From contig JACKBS010000013.1 of the NCBI GenBank assembly GCA_020634435.1, positions 124,001-188,000 on the forward strand: DNA of 64,000 nucleotides. Direction: 5' to 3'. Source of the stretch: Ardenticatenaceae bacterium. GTDB lineage: Bacteria; Chloroflexota; Anaerolineae; Promineifilales; Promineifilaceae. The notes under the pieces were generated by a model, which ran no database searches, had not been told where the DNA came from, and was given only the letters and a program-made list of their open reading frames with translations. A program made the translations under genes and the position numbers. Positions 42,436 to 51,209 of this stretch are shown piece by piece. Positions within the stretch are counted from its first letter, which is position 1. Every line of letters starts with the position of its first letter.

Positions 42436-42635
42436 AAAGGCCTTTCTAAATAGGATAAATTTGTGTTCCGCAATCTGGTTATGAACTAATTCTACCATAT
42501 CACCTACCCAAGCATTCACCTCTCCCTCATTAAAAATTCACCCTTTCTATACCGCACTTTCCCAGGACCGTTGTTAAGATGCTCTTGCTAGGGGGAGAAA
42601 AGTTAGTAGTAAATCATTCCTTGCGGGAGCGATAG

Positions 42636-44948
42636 ATGTACAAAACCGTAAAAACAGTCTCTTTTATTGCTTTACTTACTTTGTTAGTCGCCGTTAGCTG
42701 GCCCAAAACGCAATCAACTGCGGCGGCACCTATCATGCAAAGCCGTATCTGGCAGGGTGAAGATTTTGCCCAGGGTGTCGGGGCAGATACGGCCGTTTCC
42801 CCCACCGGTCTCGCCCTAACCAACGAGGCCATGACGGCCGTTTACACCTCCGATCCCATCCACACCCCCATCAGCTTTAACGCTCTCGTCACCAGTTGGG
42901 CGGCCGACGTGCCCGCCGAGAGCAGTCTGGCGATTCAGGTGCGCACCCGCAAAGGCACGGGCGACTGGTCCGAATGGTTCCATCTGGAAACCCACGTTGA
43001 TCTGGTTGACGAAAACGACCACGAAAATCTGAGCGACATGATCACCGTGCCGGAAGCCGACGAGACTCACGACACGATTCAGTTTAGCGTCGGTTTTGGG
43101 CGGTTTGATACGGCCGTAACCCCCGAATTACACAGCATCAGCTTTACCTTTATCGACACAACGGCTGGCCCTACCGGCGAAGAATTGCTGGCCCGCCAGC
43201 AGGCGCTGGACGCCGCCAACGGTAGCAAGCCCGATAGCGGCTACCCGCGTCCCACGGTCATCAGCCGCGAGGTGTGGTGCACCTCGGTGGATTGTGACTA
43301 CACCGCCGGATTGGAATACCACGACGCGACTCACATGATTGTGCATCACACCGTCTCTAGCAACACCAGCAGCAACTGGGCTGCGACGGTGCGCGCCATT
43401 TGGGCGTTTCACACCTACCCCGCGTCGGACACCTGCACCAGCTGTCGGGGCTGGGGCGACATCGGCTACAACTATCTCATCGACCAAAATGGCCTCATTT
43501 ACGAAGGCCATATGAACCAGGATTACCTCAATTGGGACGTTGTAGGCACGCACGCTTCCGGGGCCAACACGGGCAGCATGGGCGTTTCGCTCATCGGTAC
43601 CTTTACTGCCGTCGATTACCCCGGCTTACCGGGTATTGCCCCGCCCACGCCAATGAAAAATTCGCTGATCGAACTGCTTTCCTGGAAGGCGGATCAGCGT
43701 GGCATCAACGTCTACGAATCGGACGCGACAATGCCTTATGTGGAAGGCGGCCGTCCCAATTTGATGGGCCATCGCGATGTGTACGGCACGACGGAGTGCC
43801 CTGGCGACCAGGCACACGATTTGCTGCCGTGGCTGCGTGACCAGGTGGCGGCCAAAATCGGTACGGTGGACGATCATTTGTACACCAATGAAAACAGCGC
43901 CCAGTTTACCAAGAGCGTGGCCAGTTGGTACGAAGGCGGTAACGAGTGCGGCCACAATTTGCACAGTTACTACACCTTCTCCACCACAAACCCGGCGGAG
44001 AGTGCCAACTGGGGTATTTGGCGACCCATCGTGCCGGAAGACGGCCGTTACCTCATCGAAATGTATGTACCCTACTGCGCCACGGGTAAATCTGAAACCG
44101 ATGGTGCGACTTATGAAGTGCACCATGCCGACGGCGTGACCACCGTGGTTGCCAGCCAGCAAGCCAGCCTGGGCCAATGGCTCTCGCTGGGTGAATTTAA
44201 TCTGACAGCGGGCACGAACAACTACGTTTATCTGGATGACCTCACCACCACCGACAGCGGGCTGGGTATGTGGTTCGACGGCCTGCGCTTGCTGGAAGTA
44301 GCCCCTCCCGCAGATCAAATCGTGCCTGTTGCGCCCGCCGCGGGCAGCTGGTTGAACAATCCCCAGGTAGATTTTAGCTGGGCAGTTACCACGACCTACT
44401 CGGTTGTATCTACCTCTTTGACGGTGAGCACCGATGTGAGCCAAACCAACAAGCTGGTGGATCAGACGTGGAATACGGCCGTTTTCAGCCATACCCACGA
44501 TTTTGTAAGTGAACAACCCACGCTGTACTGGCAGGCAACGGCCGTTATTGACCACGGCAGCGGGATGACCGAAACCATCAGCACGCCGCTCACGCAGTTT
44601 GGCATTGATATCACTGCGCCGACCTCGGAAGTAACGGCCGTATACCAGATGCCCGACGGCCTGAGCTATCTGATCACCTGGAGCGGTTCCGACGCGCTCT
44701 CTGGTGTGGCCAGCTACGAACTGCAATATCGTCTGCTGGGCGATACGGACTGGACGAAAGTGGTGGAAACAACGGCCGTTAGCGCCTTCTTTGCCCCACC
44801 TGATCCGGCCGAATCGTACGAATTCCGCGTCCTGGCCAGCGATGCGGCGGGCAACCGCCAATCCACCGACACACTTGCTGCTGCCATCGGCACCGATCAG
44901 GCAATTCCGCTGCCCCATGCTATAATGCTGCCGCTTGTTACCCGATAG
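42636..44948 (+). CDS. Secreted N-acetylmuramoyl-L-alanine amidase (PGRP/Amidase_2) with golvesin-like and FnIII-like domains
   Basis: 770 aa. A signal peptide (VSFIALLTLLVAVSW) is followed by ~200 residues of beta-rich sequence and the amidase domain at residues ~215-410. Zinc ligands are His237 (THMIVHHTV), His379 and Cys388 (GHRDVYGTTECPGD), and DIGYNYLIDQNGLIYEGH is typical of the type 2 amidase/PGRP fold. Residues ~425-560 resemble the golvesin/xanthan-lyase-like CBM segment (YYTFSTTNPAESANWGIW ... WFDGLRLLEV). The last ~150 residues are an FnIII-like domain (YELQYRLLGDTDWTKV, YEFRVLASDAAGNR). It cleaves the lactyl-peptide amide in peptidoglycan, either in wall remodelling or in attack on other cells. 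Seven ACGGCCGT copies lie in the gene. Confidence 0.88.
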   Translation: MYKTVKTVSFIALLTLLVAVSWPKTQSTAAAPIMQSRIWQGEDFAQGVGADTAVSPTGLALTNEAMTAVYTSDPIHTPISFNALVTSWAADVPAESSLAIQVRTRKGTGDWSEWFHLETHVDLVDENDHENLSDMITVPEADETHDTIQFSVGFGRFDTAVTPELHSISFTFIDTTAGPTGEELLARQQALDAANGSKPDSGYPRPTVISREVWCTSVDCDYTAGLEYHDATHMIVHHTVSSNTSSNWAATVRAIWAFHTYPASDTCTSCRGWGDIGYNYLIDQNGLIYEGHMNQDYLNWDVVGTHASGANTGSMGVSLIGTFTAVDYPGLPGIAPPTPMKNSLIELLSWKADQRGINVYESDATMPYVEGGRPNLMGHRDVYGTTECPGDQAHDLLPWLRDQVAAKIGTVDDHLYTNENSAQFTKSVASWYEGGNECGHNLHSYYTFSTTNPAESANWGIWRPIVPEDGRYLIEMYVPYCATGKSETDGATYEVHHADGVTTVVASQQASLGQWLSLGEFNLTAGTNNYVYLDDLTTTDSGLGMWFDGLRLLEVAPPADQIVPVAPAAGSWLNNPQVDFSWAVTTTYSVVSTSLTVSTDVSQTNKLVDQTWNTAVFSHTHDFVSEQPTLYWQATAVIDHGSGMTETISTPLTQFGIDITAPTSEVTAVYQMPDGLSYLITWSGSDALSGVASYELQYRLLGDTDWTKVVETTAVSAFFAPPDPAESYEFRVLASDAAGNRQSTDTLAAAIGTDQAIPLPHAIMLPLVTR

Positions 44949-45016
44949 TCGGTAATCCGTAATCGGTAATCGGTGAATGAAACCGATTACCGGTTACCGT
45001 TCACCGATTACCGACA
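44946..45016. repeat. GGTAATCGG-type inverted repeat
   Basis: AGTCGGTAATCCGTAATCGG and CCGATTACCG...CCGATTACCGAC face each other across a short AT-rich centre, directly after the amidase stop and ahead of the flavoprotein gene. Same family as 81-148. Confidence 0.65.
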
Positions 45017-45038
45017 ACTGTACGGAGGCAGCACAAAC

Positions 45039-46226
45039 ATGGCGGAGATTCAGCACGTCGATATTTTAATTGTGGGGTCGGGGCCTTCAGGAACGTCTAC
45101 TGCATTACACCTGGTTAAAAGCAATCCAGAGTGGGCCAGGCGCATGGTGGTGGTAGACAAAGCCGTCCATCCGCGCGAAAAGCTTTGTGGTGGTGGGGTG
45201 ACCCACATCGGCCAGAATATTTTGGCCCGGTTGGGACTGCCCTTTGAGCCCAAAAGCTTTGATGTCCATGAAGTGCGCCTGCTCTACGAAGACAAGAGCT
45301 ACTCCTTTTTTGGCAATCCCGTTTTCCGCATTATTCGGCGCGATGAATTTGATCATTGGCTGGTAAAAACGGCCGAATCTCTCGGCGTTACGGTTCGTCA
45401 GGGCGAGGCCGTTACCGACGTGGTGCCGCACGATGATTACGTGGCAGTGACCACCGAAAAAGCTGTCTTCCACGCCAAAACAGTAGTCGCCGCCGATGGC
45501 TCGCGCAGTTTTGTACGTAGCCGCCTCAAGTGGGAAGATGATTCCCGCGTGGCCCGCCTGATTGAAGTGCTCACTCCGGAAAATGCCCACGCTCAGCCTG
45601 AATTCCGCGATGGCGTGGCCATCTTTGACTTTACCCCCATGACTGGCCACAACTTGCAAGGCTACTACTGGGATTTTCCCAGCTATGTGAACGGCCAACC
45701 ATTCATGAACCGGGGCGTCTTTGACAGCCGGGCCCGGCCCGAACGTCCCAAGGCCGATCTGAAGCAGACCCTCCGGGATGCGATGGCGGTGCGTGGCCGA
45801 GACCTGAGTGATTACAAGTTGAAAGGGCATCCGATTCGCTGGTGGAGTAAAGACGGCCGTTTCGCTCAACCTCGCATCATTTTAGTGGGAGATGCGGCGG
45901 GCGCTGATCCGCTTATGGGGGAAGGCATTTCCTTTGCCCTGGGTTACGGCGAAGTTGCCGCTGCTGCCCTGGAAGATGCCTTTGCCCGGCAAGATTTCAG
46001 CTTTAGCACCTACAAGGAGCGTTTAAACCAACACTCCCTGTTTAAACAACTGAGCTTTCGTGTCTGGTTGGCCCGATTTGCTTACGTGCTGAAATACCCG
46101 CGTTTCTTCCGCGCGGGGTGGTGGGCCGCGCGCCATATCATCAAACTTACCCGCTGGCGCGACCCCAACTACAATCCCGCCGAACTGCCGCAAATGCTGC
46201 TTACCGACCAGGTGCGCACCACCTGA
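45039..46226 (+). CDS. Geranylgeranyl reductase-family FAD oxidoreductase
   Basis: 395 aa from the ATG at 45039 (TACGGAGG ahead of it). The FAD-binding motif DILIVGSGPSGTSTALHL lies at residues 7-25. PREKLCGGGVTHIGQNIL is the geranylgeranyl-reductase signature (Cys-Gly-Gly), and LVGDAAGADPLMGEGISFAL is the second FAD motif. Family members reduce double bonds of isoprenoid chains in quinones, chlorophyll or archaeal lipids. In a menaquinone organism, reduction of the quinone side chain or a carotenoid is possible; this is inference. It stands next to a clear terminator. Confidence 0.87.
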   Translation: MAEIQHVDILIVGSGPSGTSTALHLVKSNPEWARRMVVVDKAVHPREKLCGGGVTHIGQNILARLGLPFEPKSFDVHEVRLLYEDKSYSFFGNPVFRIIRRDEFDHWLVKTAESLGVTVRQGEAVTDVVPHDDYVAVTTEKAVFHAKTVVAADGSRSFVRSRLKWEDDSRVARLIEVLTPENAHAQPEFRDGVAIFDFTPMTGHNLQGYYWDFPSYVNGQPFMNRGVFDSRARPERPKADLKQTLRDAMAVRGRDLSDYKLKGHPIRWWSKDGRFAQPRIILVGDAAGADPLMGEGISFALGYGEVAAAALEDAFARQDFSFSTYKERLNQHSLFKQLSFRVWLARFAYVLKYPRFFRAGWWAARHIIKLTRWRDPNYNPAELPQMLLTDQVRTT

Positions 46227-46260
46227 CGCCAAAACTCACCGTAGAATTTCTAATCGCGAA

Positions 46261-46298
46261 GGCAAAATACATCTTTCAAGACGTATTTTGCCTTTTTT
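46261..46298 (+). terminator. Intrinsic terminator after the flavoprotein gene
   Basis: GGCAAAATAC (46261-46270) pairs perfectly with GTATTTTGCC (46283-46292), followed by TTTTTT. Confidence 0.88.
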
Positions 46299-46484
46299 CT
46301 TGCTTTTGTTACGCAAATTTTATGGTGCAGACGCAACGAACTTCTTGCCAGCATTCCAGGCTTATGGTAACTTTTGTGCAGAAGAGAACAACACCCTTTG
46401 TGCAAACAGTACAATACAAAAAAATTGCTGGACAACTGAATCCCTGACAAGGCTCCGTCTTGCCTTTCACAGAACAGAGGTTGC

Positions 46485-47258
46485 ATGAGTTCCAACGCCG
46501 TCCTGCTGGATGTTAAAAATGTATTTTTGAGCTTCGGGGGTAATGCCGCCCTCTCAGACGTTGGATTCAGCGTAAAAAAAGGTGAAATCCGGGCCATTAT
46601 TGGTCCAAACGGTGCCGGAAAAACCTCCATGCTCAACTGCATCAGCGGATTTTACCGGCCGCAGAAGGGCGAAATTCTTTTCAAAACCTCAGACCTCACC
46701 AAAACCCCTACCCATCAAATTGCATCCCTGGGCATCGCCCGCACCTTTCAGAATATTGCTTTGTACACTGGCCTAAGTACGCTGGATAACCTCATGGCTG
46801 CGCGCCATATTCACATGAAGCAGAACAGCCTGGCTAGCATGTTGTACTGGGGTAGCGCCCAGCGTGAAGAAGTGCAGCACCGCGAAGTTGTTGAAGAAAT
46901 CATCGACTTTTTAGAGATTGCCCACATCCGCAAGGCAACCGTTGGCGCACTGTCGTATGGCCTGCGCAAGCGCGTGGAGCTTGGTCGTGCCCTGGCAATG
47001 GAACCCGAACTGCTGCTGTTGGATGAACCAATGGCGGGCATGAATGTCGAAGAGAAAGAAGATATGGCCCGCTTTATCCTCGATATCCACGAGCGGCGCG
47101 GTGTAACCATTGTGCTGATTGAGCACGACATGGGCCTGGTGATGGACATCTCTGACCGCGTGGTGGTGCTGGATTTCGGTGTCAAAATCGCCGATGGTGT
47201 GCCGGACGAAATTAAGCAGGATGCCCGCGTGATTGACGCCTATCTGGGCAAAGCGTAA
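46485..47258 (+). CDS. livG: Branched-chain-amino-acid-type ABC transporter ATPase (LivG)
   Basis: 257 aa cytoplasmic ATPase of a Liv-type importer. Walker A GPNGAGKT (residues 40-47), Q-loop ARTFQNIALYTGLSTLDN, the LivG-typical signature LSYGLRKRVELGRAL in place of LSGGQ, Walker B LLLLDEPMAGM and the switch His in LIEHDM. It pairs with LivF (54116) to drive permeases LivH (49752) and LivM (51210). Here it opens the import cluster and is separated from livH by an acyl-CoA synthetase gene, an arrangement seen in clusters for aromatic or fatty acid uptake in other bacteria. AGAGGTTGC lies before the ATG. Confidence 0.92.
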   Translation: MSSNAVLLDVKNVFLSFGGNAALSDVGFSVKKGEIRAIIGPNGAGKTSMLNCISGFYRPQKGEILFKTSDLTKTPTHQIASLGIARTFQNIALYTGLSTLDNLMAARHIHMKQNSLASMLYWGSAQREEVQHREVVEEIIDFLEIAHIRKATVGALSYGLRKRVELGRALAMEPELLLLDEPMAGMNVEEKEDMARFILDIHERRGVTIVLIEHDMGLVMDISDRVVVLDFGVKIADGVPDEIKQDARVIDAYLGKA

Positions 47259-47260
47259 AA

Positions 47261-47320
47261 GACCTGTCGGGTTTTCCACATCAATAAGGCAAGTCTGGAG
47301 ATTTGTAAACCTGACAGGTC
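47261..47320. repeat. GACCTGTC(G/A)GGTTT inverted repeat between livG and acyl-CoA synthetase
   Basis: GACCTGTCGGGTTT (47261-47274) and AAACCTGACAGGTC (47307-47320) form a 14-bp stem with one mismatch, in the 77-base gap. The same pair lies within the coding sequence at 36836-36890. Confidence 0.75.
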
Positions 47321-47335
47321 TGAAAAACCACAGTT

Positions 47336-49249
47336 ATGAACAATCCACAAACGATCCCCCAATACTTTTTGAAGCAAGTGCAGGTTTACGGCGCGGGCAA
47401 GGTGGCCTTGCGCCAGAAAGAATTTGGCATCTGGCGCGAGTTTTCCTGGCAAGAGTCGTACGAGAATGTGAAATTGTTTGCCTTGGGCCTGCTGGCTTTG
47501 GGCGTGCAGCGCGGCGACAAAGTGTGCACCATCGGTGACAATGACCGGCAATATTTGTGGGGGTATATCGGTTTGCTGGCGGTGGGCGCAACCCAGGTAG
47601 GGGTGTACACCGATGCCATCGCCAAAGAGGTTGCGTACATTGCGGGGCACAGTGATTCCACCTTTGCCATGGCCAAGGACCAGGAACAGTGCGACAAAAT
47701 GCTGGAAATCCGGTCTGAGGTGCCCCATATCAAAAAGGTGATCTATTGGGAAGACAAGGGGCTGTGGAATTACGACGACCCGTGGCTTATCTCATTTGAA
47801 GAAGTGCAGGAATTGGGCCGGGCCGTGGCCGAAAAAGAGTCGGATCGGTTTGAGACGGAGGTTTCGCTAGGTCAGGGTGAGGATACGGCCGTTCTCTGCT
47901 ACACATCTGGCACCACTGGGCTGCCCAAAGGGGCAATGCTTAGTCACCACAACCTGATCAGCAGCACCCGCCTGTTTAACGAAGTTGATCCCCGCTATCC
48001 CGATGACAATCACGTCTCTATTTTGCCGCTGGGCTGGATTGGCGAACATGCTCTGGGCATTGCGCCGCACGTCTTTTCGGGCATCGTTATGAACTTCCCC
48101 GAAGAGCCGGAAACTGTGCGCGAGAACATTCGTGAAATTGCGCCCGAAGGGCTGCTGTACAACTCGCGGCTGTGGGAAAACATTGTGGGCATGGTGCAGG
48201 TGAGCATCAATGAATCGAGCTGGCTAAACCGCAAGCTGTACCAGCAGTTTCTCCCAGTTGGCTACCAGGTTGCCGATAAGCGGCTGCGTAACGAGACGGT
48301 GGGGCCAGGGCTAAACCTGGCCTACAAGCTGGGCAATTTGACGGTGTTTGGTCCGCTGCGCGACAAGCTGGGGCTGTCCCGCATTCGGGCAGCTTACACC
48401 GCTGGCTCGGCGCTCAGCCCAGACGCGATGCGCTTTTTTCATGCGCTGGGGATCAACCTCAAGCAGGTGTACGGTTCGACTGAGCTGACTGGCGGGGCGA
48501 CGCTGCATCGGGACGGCGACATCAAGTTTGCCAGTGTGGGCAAACCCATCCCCGAATCTGAGGCCAAAATCGGCGAAGATGGCGAGATTATGCTCACCGG
48601 GCCAATCCTGTTCCAGGGATACTACAAAAATCCAGAAGCGACGGAAAAGTCGCTGTGGGTGGATGAAGACGGCCGTTCCTGGTTCCGCACAGGGGATGCC
48701 GGCTACATCGACGAGGATGGTCACATCATTTACCTGGACCGCGTGAATGAAATGCTGACGTTGGCCAACGGCGAAAAGTTCTCGCCGCAGTTTATCGAGG
48801 GGCGGCTGAAGTTTAGTCCGTACATTCGGGACGTGATGGCCGTGGGCACGGAGCGCGATTTTGTGACGGCGCTTATCGTGATGGATTACGGCAACGTGGG
48901 CAACTGGGCCGAGCGGCGCGGCGTGGGCTACACCACGTTTATCGATCTGTCGCAAAAGCAGGAAGTGTACGATCTGATCCAGAAAGCGGTGGCCGAAGTG
49001 AATGAGAGCTTGCCGCCAAACGGCCGTGTGCGCCGCTTCGTTCTCATGCACAAAGAGTTTGATGCTGACGAAGAAGAGATGACCCGCTCCCGCAAGTTGA
49101 AGCGCAACGTGCTCTACACCAAATATGACGACATCATCACCGGCCTGTACAACGGCAGTGAGCGCGTCGAGGTGCGGGCCACGGTGCAGTATCAGGATGG
49201 CAGTACGAGTGTGGTGGAAACGGCCGTAAAAATCGCCTCTCTTTATTAA
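47336..49249 (+). CDS. Long-chain acyl-CoA synthetase (AMP-binding)
   Basis: 637 aa, the size of full-length long-chain fatty acid-CoA ligases. ATP/AMP motif YTSGTTGLPKGAML around residues 188-201, the second motif YGSTELTGG, the adenylation core WFRTGDAGYIDEDGHIIYLDRVNEM, and a C-terminal LANGEKFSPQFIEGRLKFSPYI. It forms an acyl-adenylate then an acyl-CoA. In the Liv cluster it would trap the imported acid as a CoA thioester. Such synthetases are common companions of Liv operons in aromatic or fatty acid users; the substrate is not deduced. The start follows the repeat without a strong ribosome site. Confidence 0.9.
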   Translation: MNNPQTIPQYFLKQVQVYGAGKVALRQKEFGIWREFSWQESYENVKLFALGLLALGVQRGDKVCTIGDNDRQYLWGYIGLLAVGATQVGVYTDAIAKEVAYIAGHSDSTFAMAKDQEQCDKMLEIRSEVPHIKKVIYWEDKGLWNYDDPWLISFEEVQELGRAVAEKESDRFETEVSLGQGEDTAVLCYTSGTTGLPKGAMLSHHNLISSTRLFNEVDPRYPDDNHVSILPLGWIGEHALGIAPHVFSGIVMNFPEEPETVRENIREIAPEGLLYNSRLWENIVGMVQVSINESSWLNRKLYQQFLPVGYQVADKRLRNETVGPGLNLAYKLGNLTVFGPLRDKLGLSRIRAAYTAGSALSPDAMRFFHALGINLKQVYGSTELTGGATLHRDGDIKFASVGKPIPESEAKIGEDGEIMLTGPILFQGYYKNPEATEKSLWVDEDGRSWFRTGDAGYIDEDGHIIYLDRVNEMLTLANGEKFSPQFIEGRLKFSPYIRDVMAVGTERDFVTALIVMDYGNVGNWAERRGVGYTTFIDLSQKQEVYDLIQKAVAEVNESLPPNGRVRRFVLMHKEFDADEEEMTRSRKLKRNVLYTKYDDIITGLYNGSERVEVRATVQYQDGSTSVVETAVKIASLY

Positions 49250-49282
49250 ATTTTTGAATTACATGGGCACAGAAAACATTTT

Positions 49283-49747
49283 ATGTTACGAGCATTAGGA
49301 GCTGGAGCGTGGAGTGGAGTTGTTGGCGGGGCTTTGCTGGGATTTATATTTACTTTGCTAATAATTTTTTATGTCCCAACAACTTCTCAAGACGAGGCAG
49401 ATCTTTTTCAAGAAAATTTTGCTGAACAGCAAATCGAATTTCAAGGACAAGAGAGTCCGTCCACTCTAACTTATATTCTCGGGCTTTCATTTATGACCAT
49501 CAGGTACGGTGGAGTAGGTGCCTTAATTGGTGCCGCTGCGGGTGCATTGTTCGGATCCATAACGGGAATCATTGTGTTATTAACCAATCAGATAGGAAAT
49601 GTCCACTTCATCGGTGCCGCTCTAGGTGCTGTCATTATGGGTTTGTTATCTAGTCAGATGAATCTCTTAACTATGATAATTGGAATCTTATTTGGGTTAT
49701 TTGGTGGTTTTATTTCAGGAAAACAGTTTAAATCTTTTTTCAGGTAA
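49283..49747 (+). CDS. AT-rich glycine-zipper membrane protein
   Basis: 154 aa of almost wholly hydrophobic sequence with four probable helices: GVVGGALLGFIFTLLIIFYV, GGVGALIGAAAGALFGSITGIIVLL, FIGAALGAVIMGLLSS and IIGILFGLFGGFISG. The many GxxxG patterns suggest tight helix packing or a small channel-like assembly. A polar loop (DEADLFQENFAEQQIEFQ) separates the first two. The gene is AT-rich, has no ACGGCCGT, and lies between the acyl-CoA synthetase and livH, so it looks like a late insertion into the operon. Function unknown. Confidence 0.65.
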   Translation: MLRALGAGAWSGVVGGALLGFIFTLLIIFYVPTTSQDEADLFQENFAEQQIEFQGQESPSTLTYILGLSFMTIRYGGVGALIGAAAGALFGSITGIIVLLTNQIGNVHFIGAALGAVIMGLLSSQMNLLTMIIGILFGLFGGFISGKQFKSFFR

Positions 49748-49751
49748 GCTT

Positions 49752-50705
49752 ATGAACTGGCAGCTGCTCCCACAATTTGCAATTACTGGCCTTTTGAACG
49801 GCGGGCCGATTGCCCTCATCGCCCTGGGCATCGTCCTCATCTTCAAATCGTCTGAGGTATTCAACTTTGCCCAGGGGCAAATGCTCCTCATCGGCACGAT
49901 GGCCACTTGGTGGTTTGCCTCCGATGATGGCCTAGGATTGCCGCTCTGGTTGGCGATTATCTGCGCGTTGGGCGTTTCCGTACTGCTGGGGCTGCTCATC
50001 GAGCGCCTCGCCCTGCGCCCCATGACCGGACAGCCGCTCCTCTCCATTATTTTGATGACCCTGGCCCTGGCCCAGCTTTTGCAAGGGCTAACCATTCTCG
50101 TTTTCGGCACCATCCAGCGCAGCTTCCCCGTCATTTTCGACGTGACCAATCCATACCAAATCACCTTGCCCTTCACCTACAACGACAATCCTATCATTTT
50201 GGTCCTGCGCCAAAATCTGGTCTGGTCTTTTGTGGTGGCGATGGTCTGCGTGACGCTGCTCTGGCTCTTTTTCCAGTACACCAGCACTGGCCTGGCCATG
50301 CGCGCCACCGCTGAAGATCACGAGACGGCGCAAAGCGTCGGCATCCGCATCAACCGCGTGTTTGGCATCTCCTGGGCCATCGCGGGCATTATCGCTGCTG
50401 TGGGCGGTATCCTCATCGCCACCGCCAGCGGCCTGGATTTGAGCCTGTCGATTGTGGTGCTGGCAGCATTTCCAGCCGTGCTGCTGGGCGGATTAGAATC
50501 CATCCCCGGCGCAGTCGTCGGCGGCTTAATCGTGGGTTTAGCACAAGGCTTGGTAGCCCTGCCCAACAGCGATTTCTTTCTTGGCCCTGATGCGGCTCAA
50601 GCGGTACGCAACTCGGCGGCCATCATTCCCTATATCATCTTACTCGTCGTCCTTCTTTTTAGACCAGACGGCCTCTTCGGCCAAAAACGCATCGAAAGAA
50701 TTTAG
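49752..50705 (+). CDS. livH: Liv-type ABC transporter permease (LivH)
   Basis: 317 aa from the ATG at 49752 (TTCAGGTAAGCTT upstream). Eight or nine membrane helices. The segment GLAMRATAEDHETAQSVGIRINRVFGISWAIAGIIAAVGGIL is the LivH/LivM signature with the EAA-like loop that meets the ATPase. LNGGPIALIALGIVLIFKSSEVFNFAQGQML at the start is LivH-specific. It forms the membrane channel with LivM for a hydrophobic amino acid or related carboxylate. Directly follows the AT-rich small membrane gene by four bases. Confidence 0.92.
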   Translation: MNWQLLPQFAITGLLNGGPIALIALGIVLIFKSSEVFNFAQGQMLLIGTMATWWFASDDGLGLPLWLAIICALGVSVLLGLLIERLALRPMTGQPLLSIILMTLALAQLLQGLTILVFGTIQRSFPVIFDVTNPYQITLPFTYNDNPIILVLRQNLVWSFVVAMVCVTLLWLFFQYTSTGLAMRATAEDHETAQSVGIRINRVFGISWAIAGIIAAVGGILIATASGLDLSLSIVVLAAFPAVLLGGLESIPGAVVGGLIVGLAQGLVALPNSDFFLGPDAAQAVRNSAAIIPYIILLVVLLFRPDGLFGQKRIERI

Positions 50706-50740
50706 TGGCTAGTGGTTGGTGGATAGTGGCTAGTAGTTGC
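50703..50740. repeat. TAGTGGCTAGTGGTTGG repeat left of four-helix-bundle gene
   Basis: TAGTGGCTAGTGGTTGG and GATAGTGGCTAGTAG in tandem overlap the livH stop. The inverse form (ACTAACAAACTAACCGCTAAC) flanks the other side of the gene (51164-51198) and a hairpin version lies at 52343-52401. Confidence 0.65.
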
Positions 50741-50744
50741 ATTT

Positions 50745-51161
50745 ATGAATGTGAATAGCTGGAAGAGTTACGAAGAATGGTTGGAAATTTTGCCGGAGAG
50801 CATTAAAGATGATCCTCTGTGGCGGTTAGAGGCATATCGAAAATCGTTATTTTTATCCGATTTGGCTTGGCTAGATTGTGAGAAATTAGTTGGTAATCCT
50901 TTAGGGCAAGCAAGAATGTCACAGTTATTGCGTAGCAGTGGTTCAGTTGCGGCTAATGTTGAGGAAGGATACGGACGTGGCTTTGGCAAGGATTACGCAC
51001 GATTTTTGCGCATTGCAATTGGCTCAGCTCGCGAAACGCGGGGTTGGTACTGGCGAAGTCGCCATGCCCTCGAGTTAGAAGTTGTGAACCATCGCATGAA
51101 CTTGGCAACAGAAATTATCCGTATGCTTACCATCATCGCAGACCAACAACGCAAAAGATAA
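50745..51161 (+). CDS. Four-helix-bundle protein (S23/bAvd-like family)
   Basis: 138 aa. GSVAANVEEGYGRGFGKDYARFLRIAIGSARET is the signature of the four-helix-bundle family (TIGR02436), related to the S23 proteins found in 23S rRNA intervening sequences and to the accessory protein bAvd of diversity-generating retroelements. The helices would form a pentameric, basic barrel in that family. There is no reverse transcriptase nearby. It interrupts the liv operon between livH and livM and is enclosed by TAGTGGCTAG-type inverted repeats, as if inserted as one unit. Function in such stand-alone cases is not known. Confidence 0.85.
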   Translation: MNVNSWKSYEEWLEILPESIKDDPLWRLEAYRKSLFLSDLAWLDCEKLVGNPLGQARMSQLLRSSGSVAANVEEGYGRGFGKDYARFLRIAIGSARETRGWYWRSRHALELEVVNHRMNLATEIIRMLTIIADQQRKR

Positions 51162-51209
51162 CGAACAACTAACAAACTAACCGCTAACAAACTAGCATCT
51201 GGAGAAGAA

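Noticed and set aside
43626..44918. Long antisense open frame of 430 codons opposite the amidase gene
   Set aside because: It is a shadow of GC-rich coding sequence; it has no homology pattern and no ribosome site, while the sense gene has all amidase motifs.
50745..51161. Diversity-generating retroelement around the Avd-like gene
   Set aside because: No reverse transcriptase, template repeat or variable repeat pair was seen nearby.
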